This document shows positions 17,662-24,563 of a stretch of 64,000 nt of DNA, piece after piece. Position numbers and translations under genes: made by a program. Within the stretch, counting starts at the first letter, position 1, and each line of letters opens with the position of its first letter. This DNA comes from VRUE01 sp963816785 (GTDB lineage: Bacteria; Actinomycetota; Thermoleophilia; Solirubrobacterales; 70-9). The notes beneath the pieces are model-generated. The model was not told where the DNA came from. It searched no databases and saw nothing but the letters and a program-made list of their open reading frames with translations. The stretch lies in the NCBI GenBank assembly GCA_963816785.1, contig CAWFLL010000002.1, forward strand, positions 806,001 to 870,000. Reading direction: 5' to 3'.

Positions 17662-18464
17662 CAGTGAAGCTCGGAGATGTCCGCGGGGCCGCCGGGGTTG
17701 GGAGCGTCGGAGACGATGCTGCCGCTCGACAGCTCGATCACCCGATGGGCGACGCGAGCGATCTCCCGATTGTGAGTCACAACCAGCACCGCGGTGTGCT
17801 CGGAGTGACTCTGCTCGTGAAGCAGCTCGAGAATGTTGACCCCGGTCCGGAAATCAAGCTCCCCGGTCGGCTCGTCCGCGAGCAGGATCGGATTGCGCGT
17901 CGCCAGCGCCCTCGCTATCGCGACCCGCTGCTGCTCGCCGCCCGAGAGCTCATGTGGAAAGTGGTCGGCGCGGGCCGCGAGGCCAACGCGGTCGAGCATC
18001 TCGGCGGCGACCTTATGCGCATCGCCCCGTCCACTGACGTCGGCCCCGAACTCGACGTTCTCCAGCGCCGTGAGCGCCGGGAAGAGGTTGAACGTCTGGA
18101 AGATGAAGCTGACCGTTCGGCGGCGAAAGGCGAATAGCTCGGCCCGAGAGGCCCCGCTTATGTCGTCGCCGGCGATCCTCACCTCGCCCTCGGTGGGCGA
18201 ATCGAGCGCCCCGATCACGTTCAGCAGCGTCGTCTTGCCGCTACCAGATGGGCCTAGCACTACCGCGAACTCCCCTGGATCGATCCGCAGATCGATCCCC
18301 TCAAGCGCAGTCACGGTCACCTCGCCCATGGCATAACGCCGCGCGATTCCCCTCAGCTCGATCAGGGGCTCACCGCTCGCGGTGTCTCGCGCACCAGCCA
18401 CAGTCAAAGGTTGGCTCCCCCCAGTTTCTGACAAACGGGTCACTCCCCAATGCTGGAGGACCAA
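17658..18464 (-). CDS. ABC transporter ATPase (MacB/LolD type)
   Basis: Up to 268 residues from TTG 18464; homologues would start nearer residue 22 (GTG 18401), so the start is uncertain. Walker A is GPSGSGKTT, followed by Q-loop FIFQTFNLFPALTALENV, signature LSGGEQQRVAIARAL, Walker B ILLADEPTGELD and H-loop VLVVTHNREIA. The spacing is that of lipoprotein/peptide exporters paired with FtsX-like permeases, and the permease follows with an ATGA overlap. It would power extrusion of lipids, peptides or lipoproteins across or out of the membrane. Both genes lie between R repeat copy 2 and tRNA fragment C, so they look like cargo of one integrative element. Confidence 0.9.
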   Translation of the reverse strand: MVLQHWGVTRLSETGGSQPLTVAGARDTASGEPLIELRGIARRYAMGEVTVTALEGIDLRIDPGEFAVVLGPSGSGKTTLLNVIGALDSPTEGEVRIAGDDISGASRAELFAFRRRTVSFIFQTFNLFPALTALENVEFGADVSGRGDAHKVAAEMLDRVGLAARADHFPHELSGGEQQRVAIARALATRNPILLADEPTGELDFRTGVNILELLHEQSHSEHTAVLVVTHNREIARVAHRVIELSSGSIVSDAPNPGGPADISELHW

Positions 18465-18543
18465 CCCCGAGGACGACTCCGTAATTATTCCCCGTATTCG
18501 AGCGGGACCCCCGCAACTGAAACGCGCTGATCGCGTCTCTGAG

Positions 18544-18622
18544 TGGGGCGGGCTGGACTCGAACCAGCGACCGACGGATTATGGGCGCAGCCCCAGAACC
18601 GCTCTAGCAAGCCAAATTTGGC
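18544..18622 (-). repeat. tRNA 3'-fragment, copy C, with partial linker
   Basis: Bases 18544-18583 are identical over 40 bp to the 3' end of tRNA-CAT (23514-23553). After a divergent stretch, CAGAACCGCTCTAGCAAGCC and on to 18622 match the linker of the full units at 21237 and 22075. The R core is lost. Together these mark the right boundary of the ABC-transporter element. The stretch 18623-18747 has no recognisable feature. Confidence 0.88.
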
Positions 18623-18747
18623 GTCTCCATGGCGAAGGCCCGCTCTAGCCTTCATGCGAAGGCGGAAGCGGTGATGTCGCGGGAAAGCGCTTGGCGTCGG
18701 CTCCTTTTCGCGACACTTGGTTCATCCCCGGCAAGAGAGCGCTTCCG

Positions 18748-19590
18748 CTAGACGAAGCGCTTCACAAACGCGAGCGCCCTTTCGGCAACCTCGCGCCAGC
18801 CGCTGTCGATTGTCAATGAGTGCCCCCGGTTCGGGATTTTCTCGATCTCGGTGACGGACTCATTCCGCCGCTGTCGCTTGAAGGAGGCGTTCGCGATCGC
18901 CCACGGGACCGTGTGGTCCATCTCCCCGTCGATGATCAGCAGGGGACCGCGCGCAGGATTCTTGGGGTCCAGCTTCGCCTCGGTCCAGGGGTTGAGGTTG
19001 GCGTTCGCCATCTGCATCAGCGCCACGCCGGGCGTCGCCACGTGGTAGGTCTCATAGAGCTGCTTCGCCTCCTCCTCGCTGAGCGCGTTCGCCCATCCGT
19101 ACTTGAACTGCTCGAAGGTGAGGGTTATGGCCCGGCTCCGATTCAGTGGGTTCGCGAGCACCGGTTTCGCCGAGCGGAGTGCTGAGATCGGCAGCGGCAG
19201 CACCCCGCGGAAGGGGCCGGGATCGATTGCGACCGTCGCGGCGGAGAGACCACGATCAGCGATCAGCTGGGCGAGCAGACCGCCCGTCGAGTGGCCCATC
19301 ACCGCCGGCTTCCTGCTCAGCCCTCCGATCACCTCGACGGTGTGGTCGGCGACCTGCCCGAGCGTCTTCCGGGCAAAGACGTCGGGGTTCTGCCGCGCCT
19401 CCTCTACCGTCTCGGGGTCGTCGGGCCAGCTCGGGGTCACTGCGGCGTACCCGGACTCCTCGAACAGGGTCGCCCACCGGTCCCAGCTGCTCGGAAGCAG
19501 CCAGAGCCCGTGGATGAACACCACTGGCGCCCTCCCGCTCGCGTTCGCCTGCTCAACCCGCTGCGTCTCCCGCTCGGTCATCGCGGCCAT
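18748..19590 (-). CDS. Alpha/beta hydrolase
   Basis: 280 residues from ATG 19590, chosen because AAGGAG lies 6 bases upstream. VVFIHGLWLLPSSWDRWATL is the oxyanion-hole strand, GHSTGG (after KPAVM) is the nucleophile elbow with Ser, LIIDGEMDHTVPW carries the acid residue and IPNRGHSLTID the catalytic His. The class includes esterases and C-C hydrolases that lack signal peptides, so it should act in the cytoplasm. The next gene upstream on the same strand is a PLP decarboxylase, about 165 bases away. The pair is enclosed by tRNA fragments C and A and is probably element cargo. Substrate unknown. Confidence 0.88.
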   Translation of the reverse strand: MAAMTERETQRVEQANASGRAPVVFIHGLWLLPSSWDRWATLFEESGYAAVTPSWPDDPETVEEARQNPDVFARKTLGQVADHTVEVIGGLSRKPAVMGHSTGGLLAQLIADRGLSAATVAIDPGPFRGVLPLPISALRSAKPVLANPLNRSRAITLTFEQFKYGWANALSEEEAKQLYETYHVATPGVALMQMANANLNPWTEAKLDPKNPARGPLLIIDGEMDHTVPWAIANASFKRQRRNESVTEIEKIPNRGHSLTIDSGWREVAERALAFVKRFV

Positions 19591-19754
19591 CTGGAGCTCC
19601 TTCCCCCAAATCCGGCCAGTCGCCGGCGTCTGGAAGTCGAGATTTCGGTCAGTATGTCGCGGCTGCCCGGTCATCGTCGCATCCGAGATCGGGGCGATCG
19701 ACGCCGTCCTGCTCAGCCAGGATCACCAGCTCCCGCCGGGGGCAGGAGATTCGC

Positions 19755-21146
19755 TCATGCGCCTCGGCGTCCGCCGACTGCCTCCACGGCAGCCATGATC
19801 GATGCCACCGAGCGTTCTACGTCAGCCGGGCTCGTGGCCCAGTTCGAAACTGAGATCCGCATCGCGCGCTGTCCCCGCCAGGTGGTCCCGCCGAGCCAGC
19901 AGACACCCTCGTCCTGGACTGCAGCAATCACCTCGTCGGTGGTCGCGTCGTCGCCGAATCGAACAAGCACCTGGTTGAGCGCGACTTCGTTCAGGATCTC
20001 CACATCCGGCGCGCCGCCGAGCAGGTCGGCGAACTGCCTCGCCCGCGCGCAGCAGGACTCGACCATGCGGGCCACGCCCTCGCGGCCCAGCGACCGCAGG
20101 GCTGCATAGACCGGGAACCCCCGTGCCCGGCGCGAAAGCTCGGGCACCCAATCCGACGGCGAGCGCTCCTCCGGTCCGCTGCGAGGCAGGTAGTCGGCGG
20201 TGAGGGCCATCGCGGCGCGATGCGGGCCGGACTCGCGAACGATCGCAAGGCTCGAGTCGTATGGGACGTTGAGCCACTTGTGGGCGTCGGCGACCCAGGA
20301 ATCTGCGGCTTGGAACCCCGCGAGCTGCGCACGGTGCTCTGGGCTGGCCGCCGCCCACAGCCCGAAGGCGCCGTCGACGTGGCACCAGGCGTCATTGGCG
20401 TGAGCGATCGCGGCGATCTCGCCGATCGGGTCGATCGCACCGGTGTCGATGTTGCCAGCCTGCGCGCAGACGATCGCCGGGCCCGCTGCCCGCGACAGCT
20501 GCTGCTTGAGGGCGTCTGGGCGCATCCGCCCTTGGTCGTCGGTGGCGATCCGCTCGACTGCATCGGTGCCGAGGCCGAGCAGACGCACGGCGGCGGTCAC
20601 GGTCACGTGGGCTTCCTCGCCGGCGAGCACGCGAATCGGCGGTGACCCGGAAAGACCTTGTTGCTCGACGTGCCAGCCCGCCCGCTCCAGCACGGCGTGC
20701 CGAGCAGCCGCCAGGCCGGTGAAGTTGCCCATCTGCCCTCCGGTGACGAACCCGACACTCGCCTCCTGGGGCAGCCCCAGCAACTCGAGGATCCAGTGCG
20801 CGCTGACCTCCTCGGCGACGGACGCCGCAGGTCCAGCAGCATGGATCGCGGCGTTCTGATCCCAGGCCGTCGTCAGCCAGTCGGCGGCGAGCGCGGCGGG
20901 TACGCTACCGCCGATCACGAAGCCGAAGTAGCGCGGCCCGGACGATGCGACGAGCCCCGGCTCGACGGCGCGGGCGAGGTCAGCGATCACCGTCTCGGCA
21001 TCGACCCCTGCTTCCGGAAGCGGAAGGTCGAGCGCCGCACGCAGCTCTGCCAGCGACGCGCGCGGACCGACGTGTCGCTCGGGGAGGTGGGCCAGATAAT
21101 CACCAGCCAGCGCCGCGGCGAGATCGAGAGGCCGACGGTCGGTCAT
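19755..21146 (-). CDS. PLP-dependent group II amino-acid decarboxylase
   Basis: 463 residues from ATG 21146; a GTG at 21176 is also possible. It is a fold-type I enzyme of the aromatic-amino-acid/glutamate decarboxylase family. Motifs: SSGPRYFGFVIGGSVPAALA, the GGQMGNFTGLAAAR phosphate region, AQAGNIDTGAIDPIGEIA, HVDGAFGLW (cofactor-binding Asp) and DAHKWLNVPYD with the Schiff-base Lys. The C-terminal domain ends NWATSPADVERSVASI. It should decarboxylate an aromatic or related amino acid in the cytoplasm to an amine. Length is normal and all PLP residues are present. It lies just left of tRNA-fragment unit A, so it may have arrived by transfer. Confidence 0.9.
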   Translation of the reverse strand: MTDRRPLDLAAALAGDYLAHLPERHVGPRASLAELRAALDLPLPEAGVDAETVIADLARAVEPGLVASSGPRYFGFVIGGSVPAALAADWLTTAWDQNAAIHAAGPAASVAEEVSAHWILELLGLPQEASVGFVTGGQMGNFTGLAAARHAVLERAGWHVEQQGLSGSPPIRVLAGEEAHVTVTAAVRLLGLGTDAVERIATDDQGRMRPDALKQQLSRAAGPAIVCAQAGNIDTGAIDPIGEIAAIAHANDAWCHVDGAFGLWAAASPEHRAQLAGFQAADSWVADAHKWLNVPYDSSLAIVRESGPHRAAMALTADYLPRSGPEERSPSDWVPELSRRARGFPVYAALRSLGREGVARMVESCCARARQFADLLGGAPDVEILNEVALNQVLVRFGDDATTDEVIAAVQDEGVCWLGGTTWRGQRAMRISVSNWATSPADVERSVASIMAAVEAVGGRRGA

Positions 21147-21236
21147 GTCTGGGTCGAAAGTGTCCCACCCACCCACAGAAGCGCGTTGCCTGACATACAG
21201 ACGCGATCCGGAGGTGGCGCATTTGGCTCCAGCTAG

Positions 21237-21386
21237 TGGGGCGGGCTGGACTCGAACCAGCGACCGACGGATTATGAGTCACCGCAGAACCGCTCTAGCA
21301 AGCGGAATCCGGCGCGTTAGAGCGAAACGCGTCCGAGTAGTTTCACGGAGTTCGGTGGAGTTGGGGACAAATTTCGGGACAAAGTT
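21237..21386 (-). repeat. Full tRNA-3' / linker / R unit, copy A (about 150 bp)
   Basis: 21237-21280 is identical over 44 bp to the 3' end of tRNA-CAT (23514-23557), from discriminator base to anticodon loop. A 65-bp linker follows (ACCGCAGAACCGCTCTAGCA onward) and then the R core at 21346-21385. On the minus strand the order is R, linker, tRNA end. The linker-R stretch has an open frame ending in a TAA just before the tRNA part (reading SPTPPNSVKLLGRVSL), compatible with the tail of an integrase gene. Likely an att junction of an integrative element. Confidence 0.9.
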
Positions 21387-21559
21387 TGAGCAGGCTCGAG
21401 GAAATGCGGCACCTGCTCCTGGCGACAGCTGGGCCGCCGCCGGTGACGGCAAAGACTCGCGACGGGCGCTCGGCGGGCCGGGCGGCCTACTCTGAGTGTG
21501 AAGCAGGGAAGCCAGGCGCGGCAAGCGATCCAGGTGCGATTGTCCACTACGCTTCGTGG

Positions 21560-21874
21560 ATGAGTCCTCCCGCGACCCTTCTCATGTGGTTTCAGCTGCG
21601 CTCGCCGGAGCTGGCCAAGGACTTTGAGCATCTGATGGCGGAGGATCGCGACATCGTCCGCGGGTCGCTGGACACGGTGTCGGATTGGCGTCTTACGCGG
21701 CCGGCGGACGTGCCCGGACAGGCGATCGATCAAGCCGATTACGTGCTGATCGCGGAGATCCACGGAGTGGAGCGCTGGGAGCAACAGGCAAGCGAACACG
21801 TCCAACGCTTGGCGGATGACCTGGCGCACCTCGTCTCGAGCCGGGGGATGCTCGTCGTGCGTCCCGTCCTTTGA
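21560..21874 (+). CDS. Small protein of dimeric alpha/beta-barrel type
   Basis: 104 residues from ATG 21560. The sequence LLMWFQLRSPELAKDFEHLM, then TVSDWRLTRPADVPG, then DYVLIAEIHGVERWEQQASE has the strand-helix-strand pattern of small dimeric alpha/beta-barrel proteins (EthD/ABM-like), with a C-terminal helix and strand ending GMLVVRPVL. No catalytic residue can be named. It is the only gene between units A and B, so it may be the sole surviving cargo of a small element. No family assigned with certainty. Confidence 0.6.
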   Translation: MSPPATLLMWFQLRSPELAKDFEHLMAEDRDIVRGSLDTVSDWRLTRPADVPGQAIDQADYVLIAEIHGVERWEQQASEHVQRLADDLAHLVSSRGMLVVRPVL

Positions 21875-22074
21875 TTCCGCGGTCGGTGAAGGCGATCAGA
21901 CCCGGCCTCGGTCTGAGTTTTGAAATGTCCCGGGTTCCGCCAAGCCACCTCAACACGTGGCGGATCGGCGATTGAGGCGTTGATCGGCGGCCAGCGCGAT
22001 CGCAGGCGACGGCCGGTCGGCGGCGTCGAAGAGAGATTCGATAGCGAAAACTCCGCTTTTGCGGGGCTTTCTAG

Positions 22075-22225
22075 TGGGGCGGGAAGGACTCGAACCTTCG
22101 GCCAACGGATTATGAGTCGACGCAGAACCGCTCCAGCAAGCCAAATCTGGCGCGTCGGAGCGAAATTGGTCTGAGTAGTTTCGCGGAGCTCGGTGGAGTC
22201 GGGGACAAATTTCGGGACAAAGTTT
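22075..22225 (-). repeat. Full tRNA-3' / linker / R unit, copy B with a different T-arm
   Basis: Same architecture as copy A and about 80 percent identical over 150 bp: tRNA part 22075-22118, linker, R core 22184-22224. The tRNA part differs from the resident tRNA at six of 44 positions. Four of these are two compensated T-stem pairs (stem GAAGG/CCTTC instead of GCTGG/CCAGC), so the fragment derives from a different functional tRNA rather than from decay of the local one. Right flank of the 0.7-kb segment holding the gene at 21560. Confidence 0.9.
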
Positions 22226-22246
22226 TGGACCTCCCGCAATGCCGCG

Positions 22247-22666
22247 TTAGGTCGCGATCCTCCGAGGAAGGTGCGCCATGTAATCGTCCCCAAGCTTCCT
22301 GACCTTGCCATAGTCGCGGTCCGAGAACCTTTCGCCTGAGTTCTTGACCATGCCGGTTATGACCGCGATCTGTGGTCGATCGAAGCCGCGCTTCTCCAGT
22401 CCTTCTGCATCGGCATTGTCGAGCAGGCAGAAGAGCCGAAATTGCCTACGCCCGGGACCGGTCAGGCGAATCTCATAGACCCCGCCCATGTCGCCATGCA
22501 TGGCCTCCCAATAGCCGCCGCCGCTGAATTGAGGAGGCGGTGCAGTGCGAACGGCCTCGAGGACTGCATAGAAGCGTGCCTCGACCTTGGCTGGACAGTC
22601 CTCAAGGAAGTTCTCGGCGGGGATGCGCCCGTCGGCCGCTTTGAAATAGACGACGCCCCATGCCAT
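22247..22666 (-). CDS. RelE/HigB-type toxin (Gp49-like)
   Basis: 139 residues from ATG 22666. It matches the phage-derived Gp49-like HigB family: WGVVYFKAADGRIPAENFLE at the N-terminus, a central YWEAMHGDMGGVYEIRL and GRRQFRLFCLLD with the basic residues of the RelE-fold active surface, then AVITGMVKNSGERFSDRDYG. Such toxins cleave mRNA on the ribosome. The partner antitoxin gene lies 48 bases upstream on the same strand, the antitoxin-first order. The protein is full length with no visible damage. The pair sits between unit B and the intact tRNA, where it could stabilise the newest element. Confidence 0.85.
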   Translation of the reverse strand: MAWGVVYFKAADGRIPAENFLEDCPAKVEARFYAVLEAVRTAPPPQFSGGGYWEAMHGDMGGVYEIRLTGPGRRQFRLFCLLDNADAEGLEKRGFDRPQIAVITGMVKNSGERFSDRDYGKVRKLGDDYMAHLPRRIAT

Positions 22667-22714
22667 AGCCAGATCAGGCTAGAGCCATGTTCGGAGCCCT
22701 CCCGCGCCTCTCTG

Positions 22715-23089
22715 CTATGCCGGAACAGCTCGCCGTTGCTGCTTGGACTTCCGCGTGCTGACATGTCTGGGCGACGACTTTCCGCTCGACGCGATCTTGA
22801 CCTCAGCCCCCAGCACATCCGCGATCGCTGCAACCGTTTTCAGCTCCGGGTTTACGTCGGCTGTGAAAAATCGGCGGATGCTGGACGGCTCCTTGCCTAT
22901 GGCGCGGGCCAGCTCGGCCTTAGACATTCCTGCTTGCTCGCGCAACTCGTCCAGTTGCTGGACAATCGAGTCGATCTGAGCGATCTCACGCCGTTGGCGC
23001 TCGAACTCTGCACGGAACTCAGGATCGTCCTTGAGCCGCCGGGCAAGTCGGCGGTCGTGGTAGGCGGTATCGAGTTTGGCCTTGGCCAC
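22715..23089 (-). CDS. XRE-family antitoxin (HigA-like)
   Basis: 124 residues from ATG 23089. The first half is a charged helix (RRLKDDPEFRAEFERQRREI), the second an XRE helix-turn-helix: LREQAGMSKAELARAIG and PSSIRRFFTADVNPELKTVA with AAIADVLGAEVKI, ending in a basic tail. It should bind and neutralise the neighbouring RelE/HigB-like toxin and repress their common promoter. Its 5' end overlaps the 3' end of the next gene upstream by 71 bases, an unusually long overlap that may mean that gene's true end is earlier. Confidence 0.85.
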   Translation of the reverse strand: MAKAKLDTAYHDRRLARRLKDDPEFRAEFERQRREIAQIDSIVQQLDELREQAGMSKAELARAIGKEPSSIRRFFTADVNPELKTVAAIADVLGAEVKIASSGKSSPRHVSTRKSKQQRRAVPA

Positions 23090-23507
23090 TGAGATCCTTG
23101 GTCGGGAACTTTCTGGAGCGTAGCATAGAAGTTACGCCTTGATCGAATGACGACTGAGCCTGCGCGAGGAACGGCGCGGTTTCGAATTCGCGAGGATTCT
23201 CACGGTCTGCGAGCTTCTGCTGGGCCTGGTACGAGCAGACCCTGAGGACGAGAAGGAGCCACGGACCATGGTTGGGCTTAACTACCTCCGGCGGTTCGGT
23301 GCGGAACTCGAGTAGCACGGTGGCAATGCGGGCGAGTGGGATTTCTGTTGGGTAGGTCAGCTCGACCCCATCCTCGATGAGAGCCTGATCGCCCCTCAGG
23401 CCTCGGTAGGCGCCAGAGATCTCGCTTCCGTCCTTCAATCTGAGCGTGACTTCCGAATCCCAGCTCAGATCTTCCAGAACTTTGACGATGTCCGTGCTTC
23501 GGGCCAT
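23019..23507 (-). CDS. Small protein starting 7 bases after the tRNA; unknown function
   Basis: 162 residues from ATG 23507. The first about 80 residues look like a real, folded Sm/SH3-like strand domain: VTLRLKDGSEISGAYRGLRG, then ALIEDGVELTYPTEIPLARI. The last 60 residues are low in structure and overlap the antitoxin gene by 71 bases, so the original stop may have been lost through a frameshift. The start lies only 7 bases beyond the 3' end of the tRNA, so the two are probably transcribed together. No family recognised. It could be part of the toxin-antitoxin-bearing element. Confidence 0.45.
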   Translation of the reverse strand: MARSTDIVKVLEDLSWDSEVTLRLKDGSEISGAYRGLRGDQALIEDGVELTYPTEIPLARIATVLLEFRTEPPEVVKPNHGPWLLLVLRVCSYQAQQKLADRENPREFETAPFLAQAQSSFDQGVTSMLRSRKFPTKDLSGQGQTRYRLPRPPTCPAAQGRS

Positions 23508-23513
23508 TTTCCA

Positions 23514-23587
23514 TGGGGCGGGCTGGACTCGAACCAGCGACCGACGGATTATGAGTCCGCTGCTCTGACCAACTGAGCTACCGCCCC
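23514..23587 (-). tRNA. tRNA with anticodon CAT (elongator Met, or Ile2 if lysidine-modified)
   Basis: Complete cloverleaf on the minus strand: acceptor GGGGCGG/CCGCCCC with discriminator A, D stem GCTC/GAGC, anticodon stem GCGGA/TCCGT with one G-T pair and loop CTCATAA (CAT), five-base variable loop, T arm GCTGG-TTCGAGT-CCAGC. CCA is not encoded. The 3' 44 bp recur at 21237 and shorter or variant copies at 10000, 18544 and 22075, marking this gene as the integration target of several elements. Confidence 0.95.
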
Positions 23588-23632
23588 GGGTCGCCCGATT
23601 ATCGCCGTCGCGAGCGATCGAGCGTAGATTTG

Positions 23633-24164
23633 ACCGACCAGGCGCACAGAAGGGTATGCGGCGACGCAGCTGCAGAAGAACAGCGTCGGCACCAAGCAGT
23701 TGAAGAGGAATGCGGTCACCGGGGCCAAGATCAAGCGAAACGCAGTGACCGGCGCCAAGGTGCTGGACTGGTCCCTGACCGCTTCTGATCTGAATCCGGG
23801 CGTCGTCCCTCCCCCGCTGGACGCCTATACCAAGCTCGAGAGCGACGACCGCTATCTCGGCGACACTGTTGTGGTCGTCAAGAGAATCGCCGAGAGCCTG
23901 GGCGCGGACGAATTCGACTATGGCAGCGTCGATTGCCCGCCCGGCTACCACGCAATCGGCGGTGGCGTGGACGTCGAAGGAATCTATGCCGGCAAGGTCT
24001 CCGCCTCAGCCCCAACGATCGGCGGCGAACGAGTCGCAGCTTCCACTGAGGGCACCTACCAGCGTGCCACCGGGTGGTTCGGCGCTGTGACCACACAGGG
24101 TGCGGAACCCGCCTTCTTCGTCGACCATGCCGAGGTCGCCGCGATCTGCGCGCTTCTGCGCTAG
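23633..24164 (+). CDS. Surface-type repeat protein lacking its signal segment
   Basis: The frame opens after a TGA near 23630 and the first usable start is a TTG at 23700. Yet coding sense begins earlier: YAATQLQKNSVGTKQLKRNA, then VTGAKIKRNAVTGAKVLDWS. This is the repeated N-terminal stretch of actinobacterial surface proteins, which is normally preceded by a hydrophobic export segment. Here that segment is missing and the tRNA lies 45 bases upstream. The C-terminal domain (DCPPGYHAIGGGVDVEG, then GAEPAFFVDHAEVAAICALL) has two Cys and is complete. Probably a 5'-truncated gene left by recombination at the tRNA. Confidence 0.55.
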
Positions 24165-24197
24165 GCGGTCCAGACGGCGATTTGGCCCAGACGGCCG

Positions 24198-24563
24198 CTA
24201 GGCGCTGAAGAGCTGGGCGAGGGAGCGGCCGACGTCGGGGGGCTCCTCTTTGCCCTCGGCGGCTGCCGCGGCGCCCTCGCAGAGGGCCTTTGCGGCGTCG
24301 GCGATCTGATGGGAGCGGCCACCGCGTATCACCCCCGTCTTCTTCGCTTCGGCGAGGTCCGATTCCATCAGCCCGGCCAGCTCGGCGAGGCGGCGGAGGC
24401 CGACGGCGCTGGCGGTCCCCCGCAGCGCGTGGGCTTCGGCCCGCAGGGTCTCGAAGTCCTCGGTCTCGGTTGCGAGGCCGGCCGAGATCACGTCGCAGCG
24501 CCGGCGCGCCTCCTCGGCGAAGGACTTCAGCATCTCCGGGTCGGGGGAGGTCGTCTCGCTCAT
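24198..24563 (-). CDS. HPt-domain phosphotransfer protein
   Basis: 121 residues from ATG 24563. Residues about 10-95 are helical with EAHALRGTASAVGLRRLAEL, the HxLRGxA motif of histidine phosphotransfer domains whose His (about 47) accepts phosphate. No kinase or receiver domain is present in the gene or its neighbours. Translation is coupled to the lipoprotein gene before it through an ATGA overlap. It could link a sensor elsewhere in the genome with a response regulator. The C-terminal part is Ala/Glu-rich. Confidence 0.75.
   Translation of the reverse strand: MSETTSPDPEMLKSFAEEARRRCDVISAGLATETEDFETLRAEAHALRGTASAVGLRRLAELAGLMESDLAEAKKTGVIRGGRSHQIADAAKALCEGAAAAAEGKEEPPDVGRSLAQLFSA

Noticed and set aside
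18382..18648. Reading frames containing GGLDSNQRPTDYES-like peptides near each tRNA fragment
   Set aside because: These are conceptual translations of the tRNA 3' end on its opposite strand; they recur only because the tRNA fragment recurs.
19660..19790. Plus-strand peptide IGAIDAVLLSQDHQ resembling a metallo-beta-lactamase-fold strand
   Set aside because: Only about 25 residues fit, the usual HxHxDH motif is incomplete and the stretch overlaps gene ends; too little to call.
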